Assembly (NCBI RefSeq): GCF_000723165.1
Contig: NZ_HG322949.1
Location: forward strand, 2,328,881-2,392,880
Source: Janthinobacterium agaricidamnosum NBRC 102515 = DSM 9628
GTDB taxonomy: Bacteria; Pseudomonadota; Gammaproteobacteria; Burkholderiales; Burkholderiaceae_D
Direction: 5' to 3'
Length of the DNA: 64,000 bases
A model generated the notes under the pieces. The model searched no databases, had not been told where the DNA came from, and was given only the letters and a program-made list of their open reading frames with translations. The position numbers and the translations under genes are program-made. Below, in pieces: positions 7,885-16,087 of the stretch; positions within the stretch are counted from its first letter, which is position 1, and the number at the start of each line of letters is the position of its first letter.

Positions 7885-10125
7885 TTGAAAACGACTATAG
7901 GGAAATTCCTGGCGTTTTGCGCGCTGGGTGGGATGCTTGCCGCGTGCGGCGGCAGCGATAGCGGAGGCGGCGGATCGAAAGTGCTGGCGCAAAGCAATGC
8001 GCAGCAGGCTGATGCGGCGCTGGCCGCGATCACGCCGGGCGGCGTGTACACGCTGGTCAATCCGAACAGCGGCAAGGCGCTGCAACCGGCCGGCGGCGCT
8101 TCCGCCGACGGCACCGTGACGCAGATTTTCACGGCCAACGGCACGGCGGCGCAACAGTGGCAAATCGTCAGCAATGCCAACGGCACTTACACCTTGTTGA
8201 ACCAGAACGGCGGCAAGGCGCTCGACGTGCTTGGCGCGGCGACGCCCGATTCCAGCCCGGTCGGCATTTATGCCAGCAACGGCACTGGCGCGCAGCAGTG
8301 GCAAATCAACGCCAATGCGGATGGCACGCATACGCTGATCAATCAAAACAGCGGCAAGGCATTGCATGTAAGCAACTCGGGAACCGCCAACGGCAGCGCC
8401 GTGCAGATTTTTACCAGCAATGGCAGCGCGGCGCAGAAATGGCAGCTGACGCCGGCTGCCGGCGGCGCGGCGCCGGACTTCGGTCCGAACGTGCTGATCT
8501 TCGACCCGAGCATGAGCGCGGCGACCATCCAGGCGAAAGTGGACCAGGTCTACGGCCAGCAGCGCACCAACCAGTTCGGCAACGAACGTTATGCGCTGCT
8601 GTTCAAGCCGGGCACCTATAGCACTGCCGTCAACGTCGGTTTTTATACCCACGTGGCGGGCCTGGGCTTGAGCCCGGACGACACCCACATCAACGGCGGC
8701 ACGATACAGGTCGACGCATCCTGGTTCGGCGGCAATGCGACGCAAAACTTCTGGCGTTCGGTGGAAAACATTTCGCTGACACCAAGCGGCGGCACCAGCA
8801 TGTGGGCCGTGTCGCAAGCAGCGCCGATGCGCCGCATGCATATCAAGGGCAACCTGGCGCTGGCCGACAACGGCGGCTGGTCGAGCGGCGGCTTCATGTC
8901 CGATTCGCTGATCGACGGCACCGTCAATTCGCAAAGCCAGCAGCAATGGCTGTCGCGTAACTCGAAATGGGGCAACTGGGTCAGCGCGGTATGGAATATG
9001 GTGTTTGTCGGCAGTGTCAACGCACCGGCATCGACTTTCCCCAACCCGCCGAACACGACGATCGCCCTGACGCCGCAAGTGCGCGAAAAACCATTCCTGA
9101 CGGTCGACGGCGCCGGCAACTACAGCGTGTTCGTGCCTGCGCTGCGCACCAATAGCCAAGGCATCACCTGGACCAATGGCGTCGGTCCTGGCCAGTCGCT
9201 GCCGATCAGCCAGTTTTATATCGCGCGCGCCAATACCGACACCGCCGCCACCCTCAACGCGGCGCTGAGCCAAGGCAAGCATCTGCTGCTGACGCCGGGC
9301 ATCTACAAATTGAACGATACGCTGCGCGTCAACAACGCCAACACCGTGGTGCTCGGCCTCGGCCTGGCCACGCTGACCCCGACCACCGGCTTGTCCGCGA
9401 TGAACGTGGCCGACGTCGATGGCGTGTCGATCGCCGGCGTGCTGTTCGATGCCGGCGTCAATAATTCGCCGGTGTTGCTCGATGTCGGTCCGGTCGGCAG
9501 CAACGCCAGCCATGCCGCCAATCCAACCGTGCTGTTCGACACCTTCTTCCGCGTCGGCGGTGCCGAGCCAGGCAAGGCCACCATCAGCCTGCGTATCAAC
9601 AGCCGCCACGTGATCGGCGACAATTTGTGGATCTGGCGCGCCGACCATGGCAGAGAGGGCGTGGTCAACCACGGCTGGACGATCAATCCGGCCGACAACG
9701 GCCTGACCGTCAACGGCGCCGATGTCACCATTTACGGCCTGGCGGTCGAGCATTACCAGAAATACCAGACGCTGTGGAATGGCGAACGCGGCAAGGTCTA
9801 TTTCTACCAGAGCGAAGCGCCGTACGACGTGCCGAACCAGAATGCGTGGATGGATGGCAGCCGCAACGGTTATGCCTCGTACAAGGTGGCCGATCATGTG
9901 ACCAGCCACCAGGCATGGGGCGTGGGCGTGTATTGCTACTTCAATGTCAATCCAAGCATCAAGCTGCACAACGCGTTTGAAGTGCCGGCCTCCGGCCTGA
10001 ACGGCGCGATGATGCACAATATGACCACCGTGTCGCTGGGCGGCGTGGGCGAAATCACCCACATCCTCAACGGCTTGGGCGATACGGTCAACCCGGCGCA
10101 GAACAACGCGGTGCTGGTGCAGTAA
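7885..10125 (+). CDS. Secreted lipoprotein with RICIN lectin domain and beta-helix glycan-active domain
   Basis: 746 residues starting at a TTG (7885) with GAGGAG 8 nt upstream. The signal peptide ends in a lipobox LAAC (Cys21) followed by a Gly/Ser linker, so it is an outer-membrane or secreted lipoprotein. Residues about 50-190 form a RICIN-type beta-trefoil with three QxW repeats (QQWQI, QQWQI, QKWQL). The rest (about 200-746) is rich in Asn/Gly/Val repeats typical of a right-handed parallel beta-helix and resembles actinobacterial secreted proteins annotated as coagulation factor 5/8-type or GH55-like. A polysaccharide-binding and cleaving role, perhaps on beta-glucan, is inference. The LacI-type operator upstream fits carbohydrate control. 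Confidence 0.8.
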   Translation: MKTTIGKFLAFCALGGMLAACGGSDSGGGGSKVLAQSNAQQADAALAAITPGGVYTLVNPNSGKALQPAGGASADGTVTQIFTANGTAAQQWQIVSNANGTYTLLNQNGGKALDVLGAATPDSSPVGIYASNGTGAQQWQINANADGTHTLINQNSGKALHVSNSGTANGSAVQIFTSNGSAAQKWQLTPAAGGAAPDFGPNVLIFDPSMSAATIQAKVDQVYGQQRTNQFGNERYALLFKPGTYSTAVNVGFYTHVAGLGLSPDDTHINGGTIQVDASWFGGNATQNFWRSVENISLTPSGGTSMWAVSQAAPMRRMHIKGNLALADNGGWSSGGFMSDSLIDGTVNSQSQQQWLSRNSKWGNWVSAVWNMVFVGSVNAPASTFPNPPNTTIALTPQVREKPFLTVDGAGNYSVFVPALRTNSQGITWTNGVGPGQSLPISQFYIARANTDTAATLNAALSQGKHLLLTPGIYKLNDTLRVNNANTVVLGLGLATLTPTTGLSAMNVADVDGVSIAGVLFDAGVNNSPVLLDVGPVGSNASHAANPTVLFDTFFRVGGAEPGKATISLRINSRHVIGDNLWIWRADHGREGVVNHGWTINPADNGLTVNGADVTIYGLAVEHYQKYQTLWNGERGKVYFYQSEAPYDVPNQNAWMDGSRNGYASYKVADHVTSHQAWGVGVYCYFNVNPSIKLHNAFEVPASGLNGAMMHNMTTVSLGGVGEITHILNGLGDTVNPAQNNAVLVQ

Positions 10126-10146
10126 TCTTCTGTAGTTGAATCAAAG

Positions 10147-10177
10147 GCGCGCCGGCGGTCCGCGGCGCGCTTTTTTT
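10147..10177 (+). terminator. Rho-independent terminator after the RICIN lipoprotein gene
   Basis: An 8-bp GC stem GCGCGCCG/CGGCGCGC (10147-10154 and 10163-10170) with an 8-nt loop is followed by seven T. It sits between convergent genes and works on the plus strand. Confidence 0.9.
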
Positions 10178-10190
10178 ATCTGCCGCGTCG

Positions 10191-11126
10191 TCAGGCCGCG
10201 AGCAAGTTGGCGATACCGAACGGCACATGCACCATCGGGATGGTGCCGCCGGCCGATTTCAGGTGGCTGATCTGGTCGTCGAAAAAGATGTGCGGCTTGA
10301 ACACTTCCAGCACCCGCGCCTTTTCCATTCCTCCCAGGAAGAAGGTCTCGTCCGCCGCGACGCCCCAGCTTTTCAGCGTGGTCACCACGCGTTCGTGCGA
10401 CGGCGCATTGCGCGCCGTGATGATGGCGATGCGCAACACTTTCTTATAAGCGGGATCGTCGCGCTGGCGCTGCTGTTCCAGCTGCTGCATGCCGGCCAGT
10501 TTTTGAAACAGGTCGGCCAGCGGTCCCGGCCGATGCGGCGTGCCGGCGTTCAAGGTTTCGTGGGCATGGAATTCGTCGACGTCGTTATTGCGCTTGAACA
10601 CACTCTCGGATTCATCGTCGGCGATCACGCCGTCGAAGTCGAACGCCACCCGCAACTCGGTATCCTCTTCATCGTCTTCGGTGCGCGACGGCAGCACCAG
10701 TCCGGCCGGAAACTTGTTGGCCAGCGCATTGCGCACATCTTCCTCGTTGGCGCTGAGGAACAAGGACGCATTAAAGGCCGGTAAATACGGGTAGGGAGAT
10801 TGTCCCGTGACAAATGCCGCGCGTGAAATATCCAGACCGTAATGGGCGATCGAGCGCATCACGCGCAAGCCGGTTTCGGGCGAATTGCGCGAAAACAGCA
10901 CGACTTCGACCGGCGCCTGCTGCTCGAAATGCCGGTTGATGCTGAGGAAGCGCCGGATGAAGGGGAACGCCACGCCCCGTTCGAGGATGTTGTCGAGGTG
11001 GCTTTCCTGGTATTGGCGGTAGGCCTCGGCGCCGCTGTCGAGGTAAACCTGGTGCGATGCGCTGAGGTCGAACAAGGCGCTCGATGCGATGCCGATCACG
11101 AGTTTGCGCTCGATGGGATATGCCAT
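10191..11126 (-). CDS. Cytosolic 5'-nucleotidase (NT5C1-like)
   Basis: A 311-residue protein of the 5'-nucleotidase family otherwise known from eukaryotic cytosolic 5'-nucleotidase I. It should dephosphorylate nucleoside monophosphates. It shows the N-terminal family block (KLVIGIASSALFDL), FSRNSPETGLRV, the HAD-like nucleophile region AFDFDGVIADDESE, IITARNAPSHERV, and FFDDQISHL near the C-terminus. The ATG at 11126 is chosen because the family begins close to the YPIERKLVIGI block; the upstream in-frame start at 11159 adds 11 atypical residues. It is transcribed alone. Confidence 0.88.
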   Translation of the reverse strand: MAYPIERKLVIGIASSALFDLSASHQVYLDSGAEAYRQYQESHLDNILERGVAFPFIRRFLSINRHFEQQAPVEVVLFSRNSPETGLRVMRSIAHYGLDISRAAFVTGQSPYPYLPAFNASLFLSANEEDVRNALANKFPAGLVLPSRTEDDEEDTELRVAFDFDGVIADDESESVFKRNNDVDEFHAHETLNAGTPHRPGPLADLFQKLAGMQQLEQQRQRDDPAYKKVLRIAIITARNAPSHERVVTTLKSWGVAADETFFLGGMEKARVLEVFKPHIFFDDQISHLKSAGGTIPMVHVPFGIANLLAA

Positions 11127-11586
11127 GGGGATGCCTGGGGTAGTTTGCCTGACCAGCATCTTAAGCTAATCAAGGATAAATATGTATCCGCAGCAGGAAT
11201 CAAACTTTTAAAGGTTTTTTAAAGTTTTTATTAAGTAACTAAAACCGGCTAACGTTAAGCAAGCTGCGCCCAAAATACTCTATGCGACATTTTCTGGCGC
11301 TTGAAATGGCCGGCAGCCTGATGCCGGTGCTTGTTATATGGCTGCGCCGAAATAAGCGCTTTACAGTGGTTGTTTAAACAAGTAAGCAAATCTTTGCAAA
11401 AGTTAACGCGACAGCACAAGCTTGATAACTCAAACTGCTTGACTCGGTGCGCGCATGCGAGGTCGTTTGAAATAATCCGACGCCTTCAATTTCTTTAAAA
11501 CGATAGGGTGGCAAGTGTCATTCCAATAGCCTGGAATCGACTCGGCCGCCATGCGCGGCGTAGGCCTGAGTATCGATTAGATTGAG

Positions 11587-11612
11587 TATCGATTATCGAT
11601 TATCGATTATCG
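11587..11612. repeat. Tandem 7-bp repeat TATCGAT
   Basis: 3.7 head-to-tail copies of TATCGAT, with a related GAGTATCGATTAG just upstream at about 11568. A candidate slipped-strand (variable copy-number) site about 440 bp upstream of the chemoreceptor gene; no function is evident. Confidence 0.7.
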
Positions 11613-11668
11613 CCCGAGCGGCGCCAGCAAGAAGGCTGCCAGGCGGAGTGTTTGATTCCACAGCACTG

Positions 11669-11949
11669 AGAGCGTCTAGCACAACATCCATGGCGGCGTT
11701 GCATTGCCTTGTCGTACATTCGTACTGCCTACGACAATGCGCCTTGCCCTGAACGTTTTGTTAAGTAGGTCGTGGAAAATGATTGTGAAGTTATGAAGAA
11801 TAGAAGCGGATGCGCTGCAAGGGGGCCCGCCGAGGGCGCCCGTTGCGACGCGGTGCGAGCAGCGGGCAAGCCTCGCCGGCCGCCTTGCGGGGCGCCGGTT
11901 ATGGAAGTCAGAAATCACAATAATTTATTACGACCTACTTAGACGCTCT
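11669..11949. mobile_element. MITE-like element with nested inverted repeats
   Basis: The 281-bp segment is bounded by perfect 10-bp inverted repeats AGAGCGTCTA (11669-11678) and TAGACGCTCT (11940-11949). A second perfect pair, AAGTAGGTCGT (11763-11773) and ACGACCTACTT (11930-11940), is nested inside and directly abuts the right outer arm. The left arm looks split by about 84 bp containing its own stem TTGTCGTA/TACGACAA. No transposase is encoded. A non-autonomous element carrying a nested insertion is the simplest reading. Confidence 0.6.
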
Positions 11950-12030
11950 TATTGTCATCCCGTAGCGCTGCAAAAGCGATAGCGGCGCTGGCGCGTAAAA
12001 AAATAAACGGCAAATCATCAGGGGATGGGA

Positions 12031-13674
12031 ATGAGTATTGCAAATATGAAAATTGGCGCACGGCTCGGGCTTTCATTTGGCGTGTTATCCGTATTGCTGC
12101 TGGCCACCGCGACGCTCGGCGTAATGCGGCTTGCCGCGCTGAATACGCAAATGAACGATGTGATTCACGATAAATATCCGAAAACCGTGCTGGCTAACGA
12201 TGTTATCAAAAATGTCAATATCATTGCGCGCGCTTCGCGCAGCATATTGCTGATGAGCGATCCGGAGCAAATTGAAGGTGAATATGCGGCCATCGAAAAG
12301 GCCGGCAAGAATACCCGGGCCAGCCTGGAAAAGCTGGATCAGATGATCGTTTCCGCCAAAGGCCGCGAATTGCTGAAGGCAGTGCTGGACGCGCGCACCG
12401 CCTTTAATGTCGGCCGCGACGAGGTATTGCGGCTGGAGCATGAAGGTTCGAAAGAAGAGGCGGTCAAGCTGTTATTGGCATCGGTGCGCGCCTTGCAGCA
12501 CACTTATCTGGATGCGCTGGAAGAATTGATTGTTTACCAGGACCAGTTAATGGAAGCGTCCGGCGCCGACGTGCGTGCGGAATACAGCAACGCGCGCGAC
12601 TGGATGTTCGGCTTGAGCGGGCTGGCGGTCTTGCTGTCGGTCGCCATCGCAGTATTGGCCACGCGCAGCATCGTGCGTCCGCTGAAACATGCGGTGATGA
12701 TCGCCCAGACCGTCGCCGCCGGCGACCTGACGCTGCGCTTCGAATCCCGCTCCACCGATGAAACCGGCATCTTGCTGCAGGCACTGGCGGTGATGAACGC
12801 CAGCCTGCTGAATATCGTTAACCAGGTGCGCGCCGGCACCGACACCATCGCCACCGCCTCGACCCAGATTGCGGCCGGCAATCTGGACCTGGCCGCGCGC
12901 ACCGAGGAGCAAGCCAGTTCGCTGGAAGAAACCGCGTCGGCGATGGAGCAACTGACGTCGACGGTGCAGCAAAACGCCGCCAACGCCGGCCAGGCCAACC
13001 AGCTGGCGGTGTCGGCGTCCGATATCGCGCTGCAAGGCGGCCGCGTGGTGGGCCACGTGATCGTCACGATGGAGTCGATCAGCTCGTCGTCGGCGCAAAT
13101 CGCCGAGATTATCGGCGTGATCGATTCGATCGCCTTCCAGACCAATATCCTGGCGCTCAACGCGGCGGTCGAAGCGGCCCGCGCCGGCGAACAGGGCCGC
13201 GGTTTTGCGGTGGTGGCCAGCGAGGTGCGCACGCTGGCGCAGCGCAGCGCCGCGGCGGCCAAGGAAATCAAGGCCTTGATCGACAATTCTGTGCAGCAAG
13301 TCGATTCCGGCACCAAGCTGGTGACGCAAGCCGGCAAGACCATGCAGGAAGTGGTGCAGGCGGTCGAGCGCGTCAACCAGATGGTGTCCGACATCACCAC
13401 CGCCAGCCGGGAGCAGGGCGCCGGCATCGAGCAGATCAGCCAGGCGGTGGTGCAGATGGACCAGGTGACCCAGCAAAACGCGGCGCTGGTCGAAGAGGGC
13501 TCGGCGGCGTCGCAGTCCTTGCGCGAAGAAGCCGCCAAGCTGCTGGAAATCGTCAGCGTGTTCAAGATTTCCCAAGCCAGCGCAGAAAGCCGGGAGCCGG
13601 CGCGGCTGGCCGCGCCCGGCCGGTTGAAACGCCTGGCGGCGCCCGTGGCCGCGGCCGATCATGTGGATGATTAA
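12031..13674 (+). CDS. Methyl-accepting chemotaxis protein
   Basis: A 547-residue transmembrane chemoreceptor signalling to CheA/CheW. TM1 is at about residues 15-33, followed by a four-helix-bundle-type periplasmic sensor of about 150 residues, TM2 near 190-210, a HAMP domain, and a long cytoplasmic coiled coil. The hairpin tip reads ESISSSSAQIAEIIGVIDSIAFQTN then NAAVEAARAGEQGRGFAVVA, the standard MCP core. No NWETF-type CheR/CheB tether is at the C-terminus. The ATG at 12031 is preferred over 12025 because it sits 6 nt after GGGG. Its 3' end overlaps the next gene by 14 bp, so both are probably made together. Confidence 0.93.
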   Translation: MSIANMKIGARLGLSFGVLSVLLLATATLGVMRLAALNTQMNDVIHDKYPKTVLANDVIKNVNIIARASRSILLMSDPEQIEGEYAAIEKAGKNTRASLEKLDQMIVSAKGRELLKAVLDARTAFNVGRDEVLRLEHEGSKEEAVKLLLASVRALQHTYLDALEELIVYQDQLMEASGADVRAEYSNARDWMFGLSGLAVLLSVAIAVLATRSIVRPLKHAVMIAQTVAAGDLTLRFESRSTDETGILLQALAVMNASLLNIVNQVRAGTDTIATASTQIAAGNLDLAARTEEQASSLEETASAMEQLTSTVQQNAANAGQANQLAVSASDIALQGGRVVGHVIVTMESISSSSAQIAEIIGVIDSIAFQTNILALNAAVEAARAGEQGRGFAVVASEVRTLAQRSAAAAKEIKALIDNSVQQVDSGTKLVTQAGKTMQEVVQAVERVNQMVSDITTASREQGAGIEQISQAVVQMDQVTQQNAALVEEGSAASQSLREEAAKLLEIVSVFKISQASAESREPARLAAPGRLKRLAAPVAAADHVDD

Positions 13675-15988
13675 GCTGGAGCTTGACCATTTGCAGTGGG
13701 GCGTGACAAGAACATGGTGGGCGGGAATTAAGCGTAGCGGCCGGCTATTGCCGGCGCTGTGCGCATCGCTGGCGCTGTTCCTGTTATTGCTGATCTGGGT
13801 GTTCAGCGCTACGCGCATGGCCGATGAAAAGCGGCTGGCGCTGGAAAACAGCGCCACCGACATCAATGACGTCGCCACCATCCTGGCCTCCTACCTCGAT
13901 GGCTCGCTGAACACGGCGATGGTGTATGCCGATATCGGCGCCGCGCTGCTCGATGGCGAACGCCAGGCCGCGGCCACGCTCGATTCACTGTTTATCGGCG
14001 ACTCGGTGTATCTGCGCGCGGCCGTATTCGACAGCGAACTCGATTTACTGTATTCGTCCTACAAGCGCGACCGCGAACCTGAATTGCAGGGCCTGCTGGA
14101 ATCGCTGGCCGACAGTCCGCTCCAGCCGGAGTACGCCGCCAGATCGTTGTGGCTGGCTCCCGGCCATGGCCAGGGCCGCCGGCCATCCGACTTGCCGTTG
14201 ATCTCGCCTTTGCTGAACCGTCAAAAACAGCTGGCCGGTTATTTTGTGCTGGTGCTCGATCTCGCCTATTTTTTAAAACCGTACCAGGAAATCAGCCGCA
14301 ATACCGGCACCCGCATCGACATACTGGATACCGCGGGCCTGCGGCTGGCCACGCTGGAGCGCGGCACACTGTTGCAACAGGACCTGCCGCTATCGCCGGG
14401 CAATCGGCATCGCGGCGGCGATATCTCGGTCGCCAAGGCGATCGCGCACCAGCCGCTGGCTGTACTGGTGAGCCGCCGGCACGGCGATATCATGGCCGAG
14501 CTGCAACCGTCGCGGCGGCGTTATCTGTTGCAGGCGCTTGCCGCGTCGGTGATGGTGCTGCTGTTTTCAAGCGGCCTGGCCATTGTCGCGCGGCGCCGCC
14601 ATCGCCTGTATAAGAAGCTGCACCAGTCGGAAGGCGAGAAGAGCGGGCTGATCAAACAGCTGGAACATGAAAAGATCCGCGCTTGCCGGATGGCTAGCCA
14701 CGATTATTTGACCGGCATGCCGAACCGGCTGCTGTTTTACGAGATTGCCGCGAATGAATTGATGCACGCCAAACGCAGCCGCGATCATTATGCGCTGCTG
14801 TGCATCGATATGGATCAGTTCAAGCTGGTCAATGATACGCTGGGCCACCAGGCCGGCGATGTGCTGCTGCAGGCGGTGGCCGAACGCTTGCGCGGCGCGC
14901 TGCCGGCGCACGACACGCTGGCGCGTTTTGGCGGCGATGAATTTGTGATCCTGCTCTCCGCCGTGGCCAGCCGCGAACGCATCGCCGAGATCGCGGCCGG
15001 CTTGCTGGCGGCCATCGGCCGGCCCTGCCACGTGCGCGCACACCAGGTGCTGTGCACCGCCAGTATCGGCATCGCGGTGTATCCGCGCGATGGCGACCAG
15101 CTCGACCAGTTGCTGTCCTGCGCCGACGCCGCGATGCACAACGCCAAGTCGCTCGGCCGCAACACCTTCAGTTTCCATGATACGTCGCTGAACCTGCTGT
15201 CGCTGCGCGGCCTGGAATTGCTGGCCCGTTTCAGGGCGGCGCTCAGGGATGACGAATTCTGTTTCCACTACCAATTGAAAATCGATGCGCAGACGCAGGG
15301 CATCACCGGCATGGAAGCGCTGGTGCGCTGGGCGCATCCGGAACATGGCTTGCTATTCCCTAACGATTTTATCGCGCTGGCCGAACAGTCGGATTTGATC
15401 GTCGCCCTCGGCAATTGGGCCATAGAGGCCGCCTGCCGCCAATTGGCGCACTGGCGCGGCCAGGGGCTGCCGCTGTTTCCGGTGGCGATTAATGTGTCGG
15501 CCAGGCAATTGCGCGACAAATTGTTGTTGGACAGCGTCTTGTGTGCTCTGGAGAAATACGCTATACCGCCAGACTTGCTGGAACTGGAGGTGACGGAAAG
15601 TTGCTTCATCGATGACCTGGCCCAGGCCAAGGAAGTGCTGGTGCAGTTGCGCAAGGCAGGATTAAGAATTTCGCTGGATGATTACGGCACCGGTTATTCA
15701 GGGCTCAGCCATATCAAGATGTTGCCGATTCACGCCTTGAAAATCGACCGTTCCTTCATCCGCGATATCTTGATCGATACCAGCGACGCGATGATCGTCG
15801 CGTCCACCATTTCGCTGGCGTGCGGGCTCGGCTTGACGGTGATTGCCGAAGGGGTGGAAAACGCCGACCAGCTGATGCATTTGCGGCGCCTCGGTTGCCA
15901 TCAGGTACAGGGTTTTTATCTGCAACGACCGGCCGGCGCCGACATGCTGACGCCGCTGTTGCTCAAAGGCAAAGTCGAACTGGCGTAA
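13661..15988 (+). CDS. Membrane GGDEF-EAL cyclic-di-GMP turnover protein
   Basis: 775 residues. TM1 is at about 30-50, a periplasmic sensor follows to about 285, then TM2 at 287-308, GGDEF (about 340-500) and EAL (about 520-770). The diguanylate cyclase motif is intact (RFGGDEF near residue 424). The allosteric RxxD I-site is not, as the aligned position reads PAHD. The phosphodiesterase residues are all present: EALVRW, NVSARQ, ELEVTES, DDYGTGYSGL, KIDRSFI, AEGVE and QGFYLQRP. The protein should be able both to make and break c-di-GMP. It overlaps the chemoreceptor gene by 14 bp, linking chemosensing to c-di-GMP in one transcript. Confidence 0.92.
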   Translation: MWMIKLELDHLQWGVTRTWWAGIKRSGRLLPALCASLALFLLLLIWVFSATRMADEKRLALENSATDINDVATILASYLDGSLNTAMVYADIGAALLDGERQAAATLDSLFIGDSVYLRAAVFDSELDLLYSSYKRDREPELQGLLESLADSPLQPEYAARSLWLAPGHGQGRRPSDLPLISPLLNRQKQLAGYFVLVLDLAYFLKPYQEISRNTGTRIDILDTAGLRLATLERGTLLQQDLPLSPGNRHRGGDISVAKAIAHQPLAVLVSRRHGDIMAELQPSRRRYLLQALAASVMVLLFSSGLAIVARRRHRLYKKLHQSEGEKSGLIKQLEHEKIRACRMASHDYLTGMPNRLLFYEIAANELMHAKRSRDHYALLCIDMDQFKLVNDTLGHQAGDVLLQAVAERLRGALPAHDTLARFGGDEFVILLSAVASRERIAEIAAGLLAAIGRPCHVRAHQVLCTASIGIAVYPRDGDQLDQLLSCADAAMHNAKSLGRNTFSFHDTSLNLLSLRGLELLARFRAALRDDEFCFHYQLKIDAQTQGITGMEALVRWAHPEHGLLFPNDFIALAEQSDLIVALGNWAIEAACRQLAHWRGQGLPLFPVAINVSARQLRDKLLLDSVLCALEKYAIPPDLLELEVTESCFIDDLAQAKEVLVQLRKAGLRISLDDYGTGYSGLSHIKMLPIHALKIDRSFIRDILIDTSDAMIVASTISLACGLGLTVIAEGVENADQLMHLRRLGCHQVQGFYLQRPAGADMLTPLLLKGKVELA

Positions 15989-16087
15989 CACTGGCCTGTA
16001 CCGGGCCGGCAAACCGCCGGGGCGGCGCCGCTAAAATCGCTTGGGTGCAACGCAAGTTGCTTTGTTAATATTTTTTATGTAAGAATT

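Larger units (their letters stand above)
11160..12030. other. Long non-coding region with repeats
   Basis: About 870 bp between the 5'-nucleotidase and a chemoreceptor gene. The left part (11160-11520) is AT-rich and featureless apart from promoter-like A/T runs. At 11587 is a short tandem repeat, and 11669-11949 is an inverted-repeat-bounded element. An 80-codon ORF within the element (11676-11918, minus) has Arg/Ala-rich low-complexity sequence and no ribosome site and is not called. Confidence 0.6.

Noticed and set aside
7861-10062. 733-codon open frame on the minus strand
   Set aside because: Antisense to the RICIN lipoprotein gene, which has a signal peptide, ribosome site and recognised domains. 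The antisense product has none.
11587-11612. CRISPR-like short repeats
   Set aside because: The units are 7 bp with no spacers; a simple tandem repeat, not a CRISPR array.
11676-11918. 80-codon ORF inside the inverted-repeat element
   Set aside because: No ribosome site, Arg/Ala-rich low-complexity product and no resemblance to a transposase or other protein.
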